DNA from: Acanthopagrus latus
Taxonomy: Eukaryota; Chordata; Actinopteri; Spariformes; Sparidae
NCBI RefSeq assembly: GCF_904848185.1
Contig: NC_051052.1
Span: forward strand, 15,469,971 to 15,533,970
Length of the DNA: 64,000 nt
Direction: 5' to 3'
In this document: positions 13,891 through 26,095 of the stretch, piece by piece
How the letters are laid out: every line of letters starts with the position of its first letter
Numbering within the stretch: the first letter of the stretch is position 1
The notes under the pieces: model-generated
The model's database searches: none
Told to the model about the DNA's origin: nothing
The model's input: the letters and a program-made list of their open reading frames with translations, nothing else
Program-made: the position numbers and the translations under genes

Positions 13891-14689
13891 AAAAAAAAAA
13901 AGTCAAATATAAATGTCTTTATATAACGATTATGAAATCAGTCTGCAGGTCCTTAAGGCGGTCTCTGCCACCGCTCAGTTTGACCAGACAACGAACAAAC
14001 TGAGTCAAACATAGTTTTTTAAGGAGCCCATTACCATACTTACTTGTGCCAGCGCTCTTGCAACATTTAGCATTAAACATCGGTTGTCCCGAACAATTAG
14101 TGCTGCTGCAGCTGAGCTCAAATGAAGGCAGACAGATCTGGAGCAGAGCGACTGGAGCAGGCTGATGAGCTGTGTGGGCTTCTAGCCTCAGGAAGCTTCC
14201 GTGTCTGTGCGTGTGTGCAGTTTATCTGCTTATCTTTCAAGAGCTCCTTTTTGAAAACATTTGTTCACTCATTTGTAAGCACGGCTAAAAACAGCATCGT
14301 GTACACGGCATCAAGACTTCATGCTGGCTGTGACTCGGTGGATTGAGACGGGATGAAAGTCAGGGGAACGGTTTTTCACTCTCGTCATGAGATTCAACCA
14401 TTTTTGACAACAGATGGCTTAATATAGTTTAATGGCTCTGTTCTGAGGAGCTCCTGTCCGCCTGTTCATGCAAACTTGCTCGAAACGGATGCTCATTAAA
14501 TGGAGTGCCTTAATGTGTCAATTAGTTTGAATATACGGCAGGCAGCGCTGTGGACAGCTGACTGTGTGGTCTGTCTGAGTTCTACATAGAGACAGTGATG
14601 GTTAGTGGTGTAATCGAGGATGGTTTACCTCTAAGAAACACACAATCCAGAAACATCTCAGTGGGTGATTAAAGCAAATTCATCATTGC

Positions 14690-14905
14690 ATTTTAGCTGA
14701 TATGAAGGGAGAGCGGGTAACGATTTGGCTAGCCTAACTAGCCCCCCCCCAACCCCGCAGCTGGTCTTTGTGCTAAGCTAAGCTAAGCTAAGCTAATCGC
14801 CTTAACGCTCAACTAACTGACATGTTATCTAACTCGTAAGCCAGAAAGTACACTGACATATTTCTCCGAACATCAAAACTGTTCCCTTTTGTCAAGTAAA
14901 CAGTG
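14690..14905. repeat. Interspersed repeat fragment with GCTAA tandem
   Basis: It contains TTTGTGCTAAGCTAAGCTAA and a block near 14861-14890 resembling a TTCCCTTT end. A perfect 5 x GCTAA tandem occupies 14772-14796, and a C9 run lies near 14742. A related fragment is at 52425-52525. Confidence 0.5.
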
Positions 14906-17900
14906 GTGAAAAATGGAACACGGGTCGATTGTTACTGAATTACAGCACTTAACTAATCATCACTGAAACCCTGTCAAGGTCTCGCTGTGGCCTGACAGCA
15001 CATCAAGCAAAGTGTACCAAATTAGGATGGTTAGAGGATGAAATGGGCATTCTGTTATTCTAGTTATTAATTAGTATATTTTCTTTCTGTGTGAGATTAA
15101 AACATTTCACTGGGCTCTTTTAGAGGGAGCTGTGTGTTGCGACAGTGAAATGTTGAATAGGCGAAAGAGATGTGATGGATGCTGAAGCTAATTTGCAGCC
15201 CTAACATCTCTTTTAAGCTTAATAAACACATGGATAGTCCATATGCTTTTGGCCATAGCAGCTCTACTACTCTACTGAATGTACTTCATAAATTATTCAC
15301 TTCAGCATCTCCTTCTCTTGGTATTAACAACTAACCTCACATTTTTTTTTTCTTAATTCTTAATGCGTAAAGTTTGTGATCTGCGCTGTGCTGATTCTTG
15401 TGTACAGAAAAGGTGACATAAGCAGCTTTGTGTGCCTGCCTGGCTTCTCCGCTGTCACGTCGGTTGATTGCTGGGAGACGGCTCGCTGCGAGCCCCGCGG
15501 CGTCACCCCAGCTTCAGGTGTTTTGGGAGCAGACGTCAAAGTCAGCTCAGATATGCGGCGGCGTGGACGTCAAACGAGAGCCCGTCAGTTCTTATCGCAG
15601 TCACGCCGGTTGTGGTTTTTGTGTTTTCCGGGGTGGATCAACGCGCAGCTCTCACTAATGCTTCGGCATCATCTACCTTTACAAGTAACGTCTCCGCTCT
15701 GCATTCGGCTACACAGAACGTAGCAAATTGTCGTTATGTAAAAATACTTCCTCTGAGGGTTTTGCTGCACTGTCATATCTAATTTTGCTGTAGCACTTAA
15801 CCTACATGCTCATCCTCCACGCAGGCCCCAGCAAACAAACACAGACTGAAATGGCTTTTTGTACAAATGTGCAAATTCACTGAATGCAAAGTTGACGCAC
15901 GTCTGAGGTCATTATCTGTCATCACCACCACCACCGACCTGGGGCCACGTTCCAACTCTATTGTGACTGATTCTCCTTGGTTTGAATGACGGCCAGGAGC
16001 GTCAGTTGTGATGCAAAGCCTTGAGTCATGTAGCTGCACCCAGGCTGGGATGTTTCCTGGAGACTGTTGGGTTGATTTCAGGAAGCACAGTAAGGCTTAG
16101 TGATGTGGGGAAAAAAAGACTCATTGTAGTACAATTTCTAGCTTTCAAAGTCAAGAAAAATGTTTCATTATAATATTTACAATACTTTAGTTCAACACCT
16201 TAAAGCAAATACTCCTTAAATCCTGATCATTTTGAAGGTTTCTCTATCATGCGTCTTGTTTTGGTAAACACTTCCTGTCTTTGTCTTTTTCTTGTGTTTG
16301 CTCCTTATGTCCTACCTGCTTTTGCTGCACTTGTGTCATCCAGGTGTGTTTTTCGCTCTTGGATTTTTGCTTCTAGAATATCTTGGGTCGATTATGTTCA
16401 TCAGTCAAAATCCATCATTTTTGACCTCTGCTCTTTCCAGGCGATGGCTATAATCGATGGTGATCCTATAGATGTTTAGCTTGGCTTGTAGCCTTTTCCT
16501 GTCTTTGTTGGCACAGATTATTGGCTTCATTACCAGGCAGATGCATCACATTTGTTATGTGTAAGGGCTTTGTCTAAAGTTATTCTTCCCCCTTGCCTGC
16601 CTCATTCAGTTTAAAGCCAAACAGGATTTTATGTAGCCAAAGTATATAAAGCCGACATCTTGTTAAGAGATCATTTTTTCAGCAGAAATTTGTTGCTTTT
16701 ATGATTCACCATCATGTCTTCAGGTTTGGGACGTTAGAGAAATAAGAAGCAGTTTGAAAAGATCTTAATATTTTTCACTGTTTCCTGACTTTTATATTGA
16801 AGAGGTTAATCGATTAAATAATAATCAGATAATCGATGATGACACAGCCCTTGTCTTGATTGCTCCCACCTCCTTTGTATTTATATGAAACATTCAATAC
16901 CAGAACAGTACTATGTGTTGACTCAGACAACCTTTCTGTGTCTGTTTTGGAGGGTTAGAAATAGTTCTGTTTCAGTAGTGTGTTGTTGTTGTTGCTGTCA
17001 AGCAAAGTCACTTATAATCAGTGTTGTATAATTTCTGTATCGACACAGTGATGGAAACGTGTCTTTTCCAGATCCAGCCCATGAACAGCGAGGCGGCCAG
17101 ACTTCACTGATGTGTTTGTGAATGCTTCCTTTGGAGCACAGTGCCGGATTGTTTTTGTCCAAGTCGCTTCTTTGTACCCTACAGAGATAAAGTCTGCCAG
17201 ACTCAACTGTGAATGTTCTCCGGTGTGTATAAGAGAGCGAGCCTTTTATTATTTGGCCAACTCTCCTGCGCTGTGTCCAGTTTTATCAGGTTGCACATCG
17301 TGAGCCAACTCCAGCAGGGTGTGTATCCAAGAGTGTGTGTATGTGTGTGTGTGTGTTTGCTTACTTTGTGTGAAGGTCTTTATTTCTCTATCCCTCACTT
17401 TCCTACAACTCAGTTCCACGCTGTACTAAATCAGTGTATCATGATGATGTGAGCACTGCTGCATCACACCTGCCAGCTGCAGAGCCGGTCATTTACTAAA
17501 CGCAGCAGATTGTCCTTGTAAAATAGTTTCTTGGTGCGTCCTCTTGCATATGCGTTAGAGGCATATAAACGATGATTTGAGTGTGCATACAGGATAAACA
17601 TGGAGGATCTGGACCTGTGTAAGCTGTTCCTATTGAACGAATGCCAGGTATGATTGTTACATGAGCAGTTTTTACATAGTCGTCTCATTTAGCTGCTAGC
17701 CGTGGGCAGTACACACCATCTGGAAGTTTGGCCCTCTCCCACAGTCTGACACAGCCGGTGAAACAAAGCATGTACTCTTCCTGTCTTACACTTCACTGCA
17801 GACAGAAGAAATTAGTCAGAAATCAGTCATTTGCTTCTCACGGTGTAAAAATCTGCAGTGCCTCTCCACGTCTTTCCCTCGTTGTCCCTCTCTGTGCAGA

Positions 17901-18939
17901 GTTAAGTCCGTCGCCTCCGCCGCTGCCAGCAGCAGAAAAAAAAATCGTTCTGTTCGAGCTCTGAAGCCTAAATACAGGAGCCGCTGCAGCACTCTCCACT
18001 CCACTCCTGCTCTGATCTTGCAGAAAATAGAAAATAATGTCTTGAATTACCTCCCACTCTCACCCCGCAGTGGTCTGCTCTTCACAAACCAGAAGATCTT
18101 TTGTCAGTTTTCACCAGCATGCAGCAAACTGCAGATTGGCAGTAAATCTTGAGCAAACCGTTCGTGGTCCTCGTGCTCCTCCAATCTCGGGGAAAAGCAG
18201 CCGAGCAGCGGTCGCCTGTATTGGCTGCAGATTGTAGCCGTAGATTGCGAGCCTTTTCATTCAGACGTTTATAGCTCATGACAAATGCTTGTTCAGCCCT
18301 TCAGAGGCTCACTGTAAATGTCAGTCCACTGTAGTTTAATGGACACTCAACAACAGGCGCTCATCCTTACTGCCGCACATATTTGAGTTTTTTTCTTTTC
18401 CAATCCAGGTTTTATAGGGCCTGGTAAAAGACAGTGGTGGTGTGTAAAAGAACTAGCAGTGGTGTAAATATTGCAATAACACCAGGGTTGTAGTGGAGCG
18501 TAAACTCTTTGTGCAGCATGTATTTGTGGAACAGAATTTACTGAATGGACACTTTCAAATCTCTAAACAAATCTTACTGTGAGTTTAGCTTTTGCATTGG
18601 CAGGAGATTAAAATCACAAATAACTACACTTCAAAACTGTTTGACAGAATAAACACTGTATATTTTATATGCAGTTTAATTAATATTCATTATAGCATAT
18701 GACATCCTGATTAAACATGTATCCAACACAACTAACGATTGTCTTTTATCAATCTGCAGATTATATTCTCAATTATTGATTATTCCCCTTCAAGATTCTC
18801 GAGCCTGAGGGGAGCCCTAACTTCTTGTTTTGTTAAAGGAGCAGTTCAAAATCTGCATATTCAATTTGACTAGTGTAAGACAAGGAAGCAGCAAAGTGTT
18901 ACATTTTACATTTTTACCTGAGAAATGACCTAAAATAGT

Positions 18940-19240
18940 AATCTGTAATCGTTGGTTTATCAAAATGAAATAAATCGCTCACTATTTTGATTATCAACTA
19001 AACATTTCAGCCATTTTTGAAGCAAAGATGTCAAACTGCTTTCAGAGCTTTTTCACGTTGTATTCGTTATTTGTTATGATTAATGAAAAGTCTTTCAGGT
19101 TTGTTGGACAGGGAAGCAATTTGAAGACATTGTTTTGGTTTGGGGAAATTGTAATAAGCATTTTTCACAATTTTTTGACATTTCATTGACTGAATCATTA
19201 ATCGATTGGCACAAACTATTCAGTAGCTGCAGCTCTAATA
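18940..19240. repeat. Interspersed teleost repeat (ATCGATT-rich type)
   Basis: The phrases GATTATCAACTAAACATTTC, TGACATTTCATTGACTGAAT, CATTAATCGATTGGC and AGTAGCTGCAGCTCTAATAT occur in this order. This is a repeat type seen in very many copies in percomorph genomes. Shorter fragments of the same kind are visible near 9230-9300, 16785-16850, 18740-18790 and 23960-24008. Confidence 0.6.
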
Positions 19241-20900
19241 TTAATCAGCTGGAGATTTCATGATCCGCTACAGGGGATGTTTGTTGATTTAAATGTCGAA
19301 AGAAAAACTAGATGCTGCCCAGAATTAACCTGCTCATGTTTACTATTTATTTTCATTGTCTGTTTTAAGTTTTATAGATTGCTCACTGCTCAAATGCAAA
19401 AGGCGAGATTGATTAGCATTGCAACTTGGTAAATGTAATTTTTTTTACTAATCAGGTTTGTACTGTGAAACTACACAACACCATCAAACTAATGTACAGT
19501 TAAAGAGAAAACTAAGTGTATGTGATTCTACTGAGATACTAACACAAACAGTCCTTGTTTACCTGAAATACACTTACCTTTGCCACTGTCGATCCCCTAG
19601 ATCCTTTTTCGAATTTGTCACAGCGAACAGTGTTTGGTTAATTTTCTGTCAGTCACTTTCCAATCCCTGTCAGCCTCCGCCTGCTTGTTTAAATTCCTCG
19701 TCCCTGAGCTTTGAAGCAACAAGATTTGATGGAAGCTGCATCTAAGATGACGTGCTAAGCCGGCTTCCAGTGTTAGTTAGATAAATAAAATGCTTTTCTG
19801 AGGTAGAGAATTGGTCTGAAATGAAGTACGGAAAGCAAAAAAAACTGTATTATAGAGACTGTGTGGTGGTGGTGGCCATTTGTTTAGAAACGATACATCA
19901 TATTGGCAGCGGCTTTGTTGCACACAGTAGATGCTTCTACAGTATCGGAGCAAAGTCCCTTCGGTCAATAAACAGCTGCTGTGGCGGCTCGCTGCCTATT
20001 TATCACGGCAGTGTCAATGTATGTTTGTGCTTACATAGAAGCTTATGGGCGAAGCTGTGAAGGGATGTGGTCACCATGGAAACCTGGCATCCCTCCACAG
20101 CCTGGTCGCTCGGTCTGTCATTACCGCACGTACCCCGGTGTCGGTCGGGTTGTCTAGAGGCCAGAGGAGGTGGTTGATTGAGTTGATGAGAAGGCAGCGA
20201 GCCGCTGACCCGCTGCAGACCCCGCTGTCAGAGTCGATGCACCGCTGAGCCGTCTGCATTGTGATTTCTAGCGGTGCTTACTCTCTCGTTGTGTAGCACT
20301 GAAGAGGTTTTACCATTTGTCTGATAATCACTGTTAATCTGTTCTCTGGAAGCAGTAATCACTTATTGATTTTGGACAAAATGGCTACAAGTAACCGATG
20401 ACCAGATGACAGGGAGAACCACGTGAACATCAATTGTATTTCAAGCTGTGACCAATAAAAACTGAATGGCGCTCAAGTAGTTGAGCTTTGACAGAAGCGA
20501 GTTAAAGTAAGCTTTAAGATTCCAATATCTTTTCTCTGAAGGCTTCAAATCAATTTACACTTTTTGTTTCTGCATCACTAATGACTTTGACAACTTGAAG
20601 GTGTGAATCAGCGACACATCCAATGAGAGGAAACTCCTCATGTGGCAAAAATAAATGCAGTGGACGTGAAATGAGATCAATATCTCGCCGAATGCCAAAA
20701 ATTGTAATCATTTATTAATAGATGTTTCCTTTGCCTGGACAGTTTTCAGACAGACTCCCTGGTTTTGCATGCACCTAGTTTTTCTTCAATAAGGAATTTG
20801 TATCAACATTTTAAACGTTTTATGAAGTGAGTGTTGAGAAAAAGGAAATAACTCATGACAACTTCATCCCAAGGATAAATCATGGTTTTACAAGTCATAT

Positions 20901-20906
20901 TTTATT
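20901..20906 (-). promoter_or_regulatory. anks1b: Candidate polyadenylation signal AATAAA for anks1b (distal)
   Basis: TTTATT on the + strand reads AATAAA on the - strand, about 2.5 kb after the stop codon. Further AATAAA hexamers on the same strand at 21075-21080 and 21118-21123 offer earlier ends. Confidence 0.45.
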
Positions 20907-21960
20907 CCATGTGCTTTACAAGGATATAAATAATGGCCAAAATTACAAAAATCATTGTGCTGGAAGCCCAAGCCTATGTACATAGTTGGTCAGCAGTGAT
21001 GTCACCAAATAAACTGTTTCAGTTTCCACTCAAAATACAATCTCTACCAATCTACCACTTTTAAATGTCCAACCTTTATTTTGGTACCTTGTTTCCAGTG
21101 CCATGTACTGCAAATCCTTTATTCTTTTCTCTTTTACATTACATGTATGAACAATGAGTTGGCAAAATATCTATATACATTTTATAATTGGATAACGTCT
21201 CATCCAAATAATACAGTAATACTGCGTTTAAAATAGTACATCTGCTAGATAAGAGTAGAGCCCCATGAGAAATGATGGAGGGTTTGACCTGACAAGAGTT
21301 AGCTAGCCACCTGCAAACATTCACTCTCCGTGTGTACAAGTATGATCATCTCGTTTTCAGATTTTTTTTTTTTTTTTAAAGGATGGCCATCATTCTCAAG
21401 CCCAAAGTTTTTCATCTCATATCATAGAAAAATAATGTAACATTAAGACAACAGTAGACAAGAATTGCACAAGAATAATCATAATCATCATGGTAATATA
21501 ATACTCTCATATTAAACATTAAAATGTCGGGCAATACGAATAGAATACTTTTTTTTAAACGCCAGATGCTGTTTTTGTTCACATACGTTGATCATCATCC
21601 GTCGTGATGAGGACACACCTGTTTGCATCTTGAGCGTGTTGCAGCAAGTCCAATCACATTTACACGCTTGTGCATATATCTCTTTATTATTTTCTGACTT
21701 CAAAAGAAAATAAAGAAACGAACAAAAGAGCCAGCCAGACGTCCTCAAACCCCCCCATGTCAACTTCCAGCACGGACACATGCCCACCGGTGCCGTTAGC
21801 GAGCCCATTGTCCGTAACCAGCAGAAGCCCAAAAAGCTCACACGTCATGCCTCCCAGCTGGGCACATAAAACAGATCCTGCTGTAGTTGCAGAAAGTTGA
21901 GGCTGCTTTCAAATAAGTGTACATTCAGAGCAGACCGACGTCTGTCAAGATGCAGTCCTG

Positions 21961-21963
<3 letters not shown>

Positions 21964-22000
<37 letters not shown>
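21964..22000. repeat. (GT)n microsatellite in anks1b 3' UTR
   Basis: A perfect GT dinucleotide run of about 18 units, read as CA in the transcript. Confidence 0.95.
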
Positions 22001-22004
<4 letters not shown>

Positions 22005-23398
22005 TGTCAGTTGTCATATGTTTACTGTGTCAAGCATCATGTGGATGAATGGTGGTAAAATGTTTGTAGTCAACCTTAAACACTGTGGAGTAGCGTCCAT
22101 GTTTGGAGCAAGAGGTGTCCTTTGTAGTCCATTTTGCATTATGTGTGTCAAGGTCCGTGTTTAGGGCTGGCTACATTCTTTGCATTCCACAGTAATAGAC
22201 ATGAGCGTCCGGCATTGCCCTGCAAAATGAGATGACATCACTTATCGAGAGAGCCCTCACACCCCGCCTCTCCACCGGCCCCCCTGCTCAGCAAATCCAA
22301 AATGGCCACCATGCGTCTCACAAGCCACATGCTAAAACCTTTTACATACAAGATATTTTTTGTTTCCCCCGAAAATAAAATTCATGGCCAGGGAAGAAAA
22401 AAATCCACGTGGTTAAAAGAATTCTGAACATATACACACACATGTGCTGAAAAAAAGGTGCTATAAAGGCAGGAGAAGAAGAAAAAAGAAAAATCTTCCT
22501 GTGTCACAGGTCAAGTTTAAAGTCAAAGAAAATTCACAAGTTTGTTAGCAGTTTCTAAAAAATAATCTGATAGAAAGAATCAAAAAAGTTTAAATACATT
22601 CTAGTAGCCTGCTGGATGAACCAGTTTGAGTCAGAGTGAGACTGTGCTACATCACCTCTCCTGTTTTATTAAAAAATGTCTAAAATGTCTGAACTTCCCT
22701 CCAGTTGTCATTTTCTGACAACAGCCCTCGTCATTGTCAGCTCCCACTCGGGGCTCAACAGACAGCTAAAACACTGTCACAGCGCTTAGCAGTATTCTGG
22801 TAGCAAATCTCTTTAAAACTATCAGGGGGCAGTTTGACAAAAGGGGCTGAAATGCAGACAAAAGCGAGGGATGGAGGCAGTCTGGAGAAAAAAAGGAGGA
22901 GAGAGACGAAGCCAAACGGTTGCACCCATCAACAGGAAGAAGAAAAAAAAAAACAGAACGAAACAAGGAGCTGGAAGCAGAACAACCGAGTGGTTGACTG
23001 CCGACTGACCGACAGACAGGAAGTGGAAAAAAAGATGGACCATTTCTCCTACAGGTGGAGACAGAGAAGTGCACCACAGCCCTGGGTTCAAAGGTCATGC
23101 GCCAGCCCTGCAGGCAGGAGATTGGGGCCCGGGGCCAAAGAGGGGTTTAGAGCAGAAACGAAAAGAGAGAAGAGGAGACAAGGAGAAAGAAGAGAGAGAC
23201 AGCGCAGCGCCAAACGTCATCATGCAGTGGACAGGCTCGGCTAACGGGGGCGGGGCGGGATGTTTTTGTTTTTTATTTTTCAGCCGGTGAGGTGACGCGG
23301 CGGCGTGCGTCGCTCGTGCCCAACTCCGGGGCGGGGCCCCAGTACAGGGCAACCTCTGAAAGGCACACACACACAGGAGTGGACAAGGCGGGTGTATG

Positions 23399-23512
23399 TT
23401 AGAAAATAGTGGTCTCGTACTTGGTGTTGACTCCTCTCTTGGCCTCCTGACCCGGCTCCACAATCCACGGCACGTTGGCGTGGCCCTTCTGGTCCATGGA
23501 CGGCTGCTCCAT
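23399..23512 (-). CDS. anks1b: anks1b last coding exon (C-terminal tail, 37 aa plus stop)
   Basis: The exon begins right after a pyrimidine-rich CAG acceptor (23513-23515) and is read in phase 0. It starts MEQPSMDQKGHANVPWIVEP and ends NTKYETTIF followed by TAA. The WIVEPGQEAKRG and TKYETTIF blocks are hallmarks of the ANKS1 family C-terminus. The final TTIF fits a class I PDZ ligand pattern (S/T-X-hydrophobic), in line with the reported PSD-95 association of the mammalian protein, though the PDZ role here is my inference. The opening methionine is internal, not a start, because the frame continues from the previous exon. A second frame open across this exon (23571-23095) is a shadow. Confidence 0.95.
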   Translation of the reverse strand: MEQPSMDQKGHANVPWIVEPGQEAKRGVNTKYETTIF

Positions 23513-24007
23513 CTGACACAGAAAGAGACGGAGAAAAGAGACCGATTATTTTCACTCACTTGACTTTGCACTACATATTACTGTTCTTTAGGATGCATGT
23601 TTTCAGACCAAACAATTTCATCATCAATCAGCTGTTTCTGTTGAAAATCGACATTTTGCACACTGTAGGGGCAAATTTCCGGTACAGTTTCATGCTATTA
23701 AAGTCAGTGAAAACAGAGTGAGACAGTAGAGTCAATGAGATGGAGGATGTGCTGTTTATTAAGTAATGGAATGGAAAGTTAATAATTCTAATGAAGCAGG
23801 AAGATTAGGTACAGATTACAAATGAGGAAGCAGAACAGAGATCATGGACAGACGCTCACAGTCTGAGAGAAGAAATTCCTTTTATCTTTCTATATCTATA
23901 AAAATCTAAATGCAAGATGCTGCCGGTCCTGCGTAATTACTGTGCGGTAAAGGCTGCTGCTAACAATTATCTTCCTGTTGATTAATCTGTTGATTATTTT
24001 CTCAATT

Positions 24008-24250
24008 AAAGGAGATTTATAATGCTAATTTCCATGGTCATAATTTTATTTTGGGTGGTACAGGAGTAGGTTCTCATGCTTCAGTTCAGTTTTTTCAGTG
24101 CTGCACTTTTAGCTCCGGTCTCTGTATAGACCACCCTTGCCCACATCCCCAGTCTCCTCTGATTGGTCAGCTCACACACGCCTGAGCCAGCACTGCTAAT
24201 AACAACAGAGCAGCTCTGCTGAATCAATTACTACATGCTGAACCACCACA
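24008..24250 (+). repeat. Interspersed repeat family A, copy 1 (partial)
   Basis: It shares with 47954-48432 a run of matching blocks in the same order: ATGCTAATTTCCA near the start, then CCTCTGATTGGTCAGCTC, then cacacgcctga, then an ACAACAGAGCAGCT block. This copy appears to lack the distal half. It resembles non-autonomous DNA transposon remnants common in teleosts; I cannot name the family. Confidence 0.7.
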
Positions 24251-25439
24251 GATATTCAGTTTACAGTCACAGGACTAAATAAACCAGAACACATTAACAT
24301 CTAAAATAATTATTAACTGATTACACTATTGTCAAGATGGCTGGCGACGGATTTAATGGACTTATCATGTAGTCTTTGCAGCTCTGTTATACAGTGGTGG
24401 ACTTCCTGCACATCCTATCGGTTTCGATTGTTGAGGAGTGGACTCTTGTCTGCTGCTGCCACTGTGAAGCTTTTGTTGCCTCAAAGCCGAGACGCAAACC
24501 AAACAATCTAAATTGCTTTCAAAAATAACTCCACAGCAACCAATCAAGCAGCTGGGTTTTGTTGCCGGGGGCGTTTTTATTCGTCCAATCTAGTGGTTTA
24601 TTTTCAGATAATTTGGGGGGAGGGGAGGCTCGACTGTGAGAGCTGCAGTTCTGACTAAATGTGTCCTTGTACTCATACTAAAGCTTATTATAAAAATACA
24701 AACAAACATATTTAATGTGTCTTAGTGTACTGTTAGTATTTTCTACCATGTATTAAAGAGCTACTTCTAGAGCTCATGTTCCTCTTATCTTCTCTCAACA
24801 CACAGCTACAGCAACAATATGGAAACTAACTATAATATTAATCCAGCTCTCTATCCTCTCCCTCACACACAACCGCAGCAAGACCATATAATCTTGTTAT
24901 GGGGGTTATAAGATTACGGACAAACAGCAGCACAGCACCATCATGCTCGGTGAAGAACTTGTTCAGAGCATCACAAGGATCAGTATCAAATTCCTCAGCT
25001 AGACATGGAGCCATGAAATAAACTCTGCCTGCCTTCAAAATACGTTTTTCCACCAACACCCTTTTTTTTGGGGGATTTTCTGCAGAAGGGTCGGAACATT
25101 AGAACATGTAGTAATGCTGCAGGGACATCCAGCACTGCAAACCTTCAAAGGACCTCAGTTATCCCAGTTGATGTGAAACAAGCCGTATGCAATGGAAGCG
25201 TATCTGACTTCTGCACATTGGGAACACTTCTTGGCACACAGTGTACGCTCTGGCAGTCTTCTTTTGATGACCCTTTAAAAATGCAGCTGCCCTGTGTGCA
25301 TGATGAAGATGTGGATGAGAGGGAAGCAGTGTGGATCAGAGAGGAAAACGCTCCAGGGGTTAAAGCTCATTCCAAGCATTCAATGAAGATTTTGATGGAT
25401 TGAACAGTTTTTTTTTTCTTTTTTATAAACAGCTAATTT

Positions 25440-26095
25440 TACAGCCGTAACTTGTAACATATGGCCCATGATTGAAAGTAGCTCCAAAATTGAAGGTGGC
25501 AGCACAACCACAAACTGCTGCTCACTATACTCTTTGCTGTAGCAAAGTTTGGCTGTAACTAGCTGCCGTTAGCTAATTAGCTCAGTTACTTGAGGCTTTT
25601 GGCATCACTAGCTGACTGAAATTAACTGGACTGCGACTTTGGATCATTTGATGAGGTCCCATTGGCATTGTGGCTCAGTTCAACCGGACTCAGACCTCAG
25701 GCATAGCCTCGGAGACCAACAGAGGTTAATTTTAAGACAGTGGATAAAGTATGGAGGCAATTTACGATCCCTAACCAGGATTATGACTTTTGGAGTGTGT
25801 TTTATGATGACACAACAAGGCATTTACGCTGGTTTTAGTTTATTGGATTTTTAGTAGTGTAAAACAGAGAAAAATAGTTCCTTTCTTGAAATTTTGTGAG
25901 TTTATTTGGTGTACTTGGTAAGTAGCGAACACGCTGCTAACATACATCTCCCAAACTGAAAGTACAGGTGGACAGCTGGCTGGCATACTAATGTCTTTGA
26001 CAAGACATCACTGTTTATGTTAGATCATTTTTCTTAACATTTCAAACTTAAATCCTGACCCCATCTTGCACATTGCCTCTTTAACATAGTAGAAA
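25440..26095. repeat. Probable interspersed repeat (unnamed)
   Basis: This segment has the look of a degenerate teleost non-autonomous element: GTTAGCT/GCTAGC-rich text, a TGTGGCTCAGTT block and an end with GCACATTGCCTCTTTAA. A loosely similar arrangement occurs at 61790-62200. Boundaries and family are uncertain. Confidence 0.4.

Larger units (their letters stand above)
3901..20879. other. Intergenic region between convergent apaf1 and anks1b
   Basis: I find no exon, RNA gene or conserved protein signature that I recognise in these 17 kb. ORFs are short and unrelated to known families. The interval contains interspersed-repeat copies (near 4380, 5270, 10800, 13530, 14690 and 18940), a 65-bp TG tract at 9706-9770, a poly(A) run near 12284, and a short GCTAA tandem at 14772. 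A lncRNA or enhancers could be present but cannot be seen from sequence alone. Confidence 0.6.
20880..23398 (-). other. anks1b: anks1b 3' UTR (extent inferred)
   Basis: This stretch follows the TAA stop and has no competing coding signal. It contains a TG/CA tract (21964-22000), a long pyrimidine-rich block in transcript sense close to the stop (about 22850-23215), and one Pumilio-type octamer on the transcript strand (TGTATATA, 21172-21179). Several AATAAA signals lie near its distal end. The boundary is inferred, not proved. Confidence 0.5.

Noticed and set aside
22834..23244. 136-codon Lys/Glu/Arg-rich ORF on the + strand
   Set aside because: It is the complement of the pyrimidine-rich anks1b 3' UTR block, with biased composition and no family resemblance.
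23095..23571. 158-codon ORF on the - strand over the last anks1b exon
   Set aside because: It is the shifted frame of the true C-terminal exon; the in-frame reading gives the conserved TTIF tail. It would matter only if the 20-nt microexon candidate were real.
24838..25403. Two adjacent ORFs (73 codons on -, 111 codons on +)
   Set aside because: Composition looks protein-like but I recognise no family, and the surrounding DNA is repeat-rich. They may be decayed element text.
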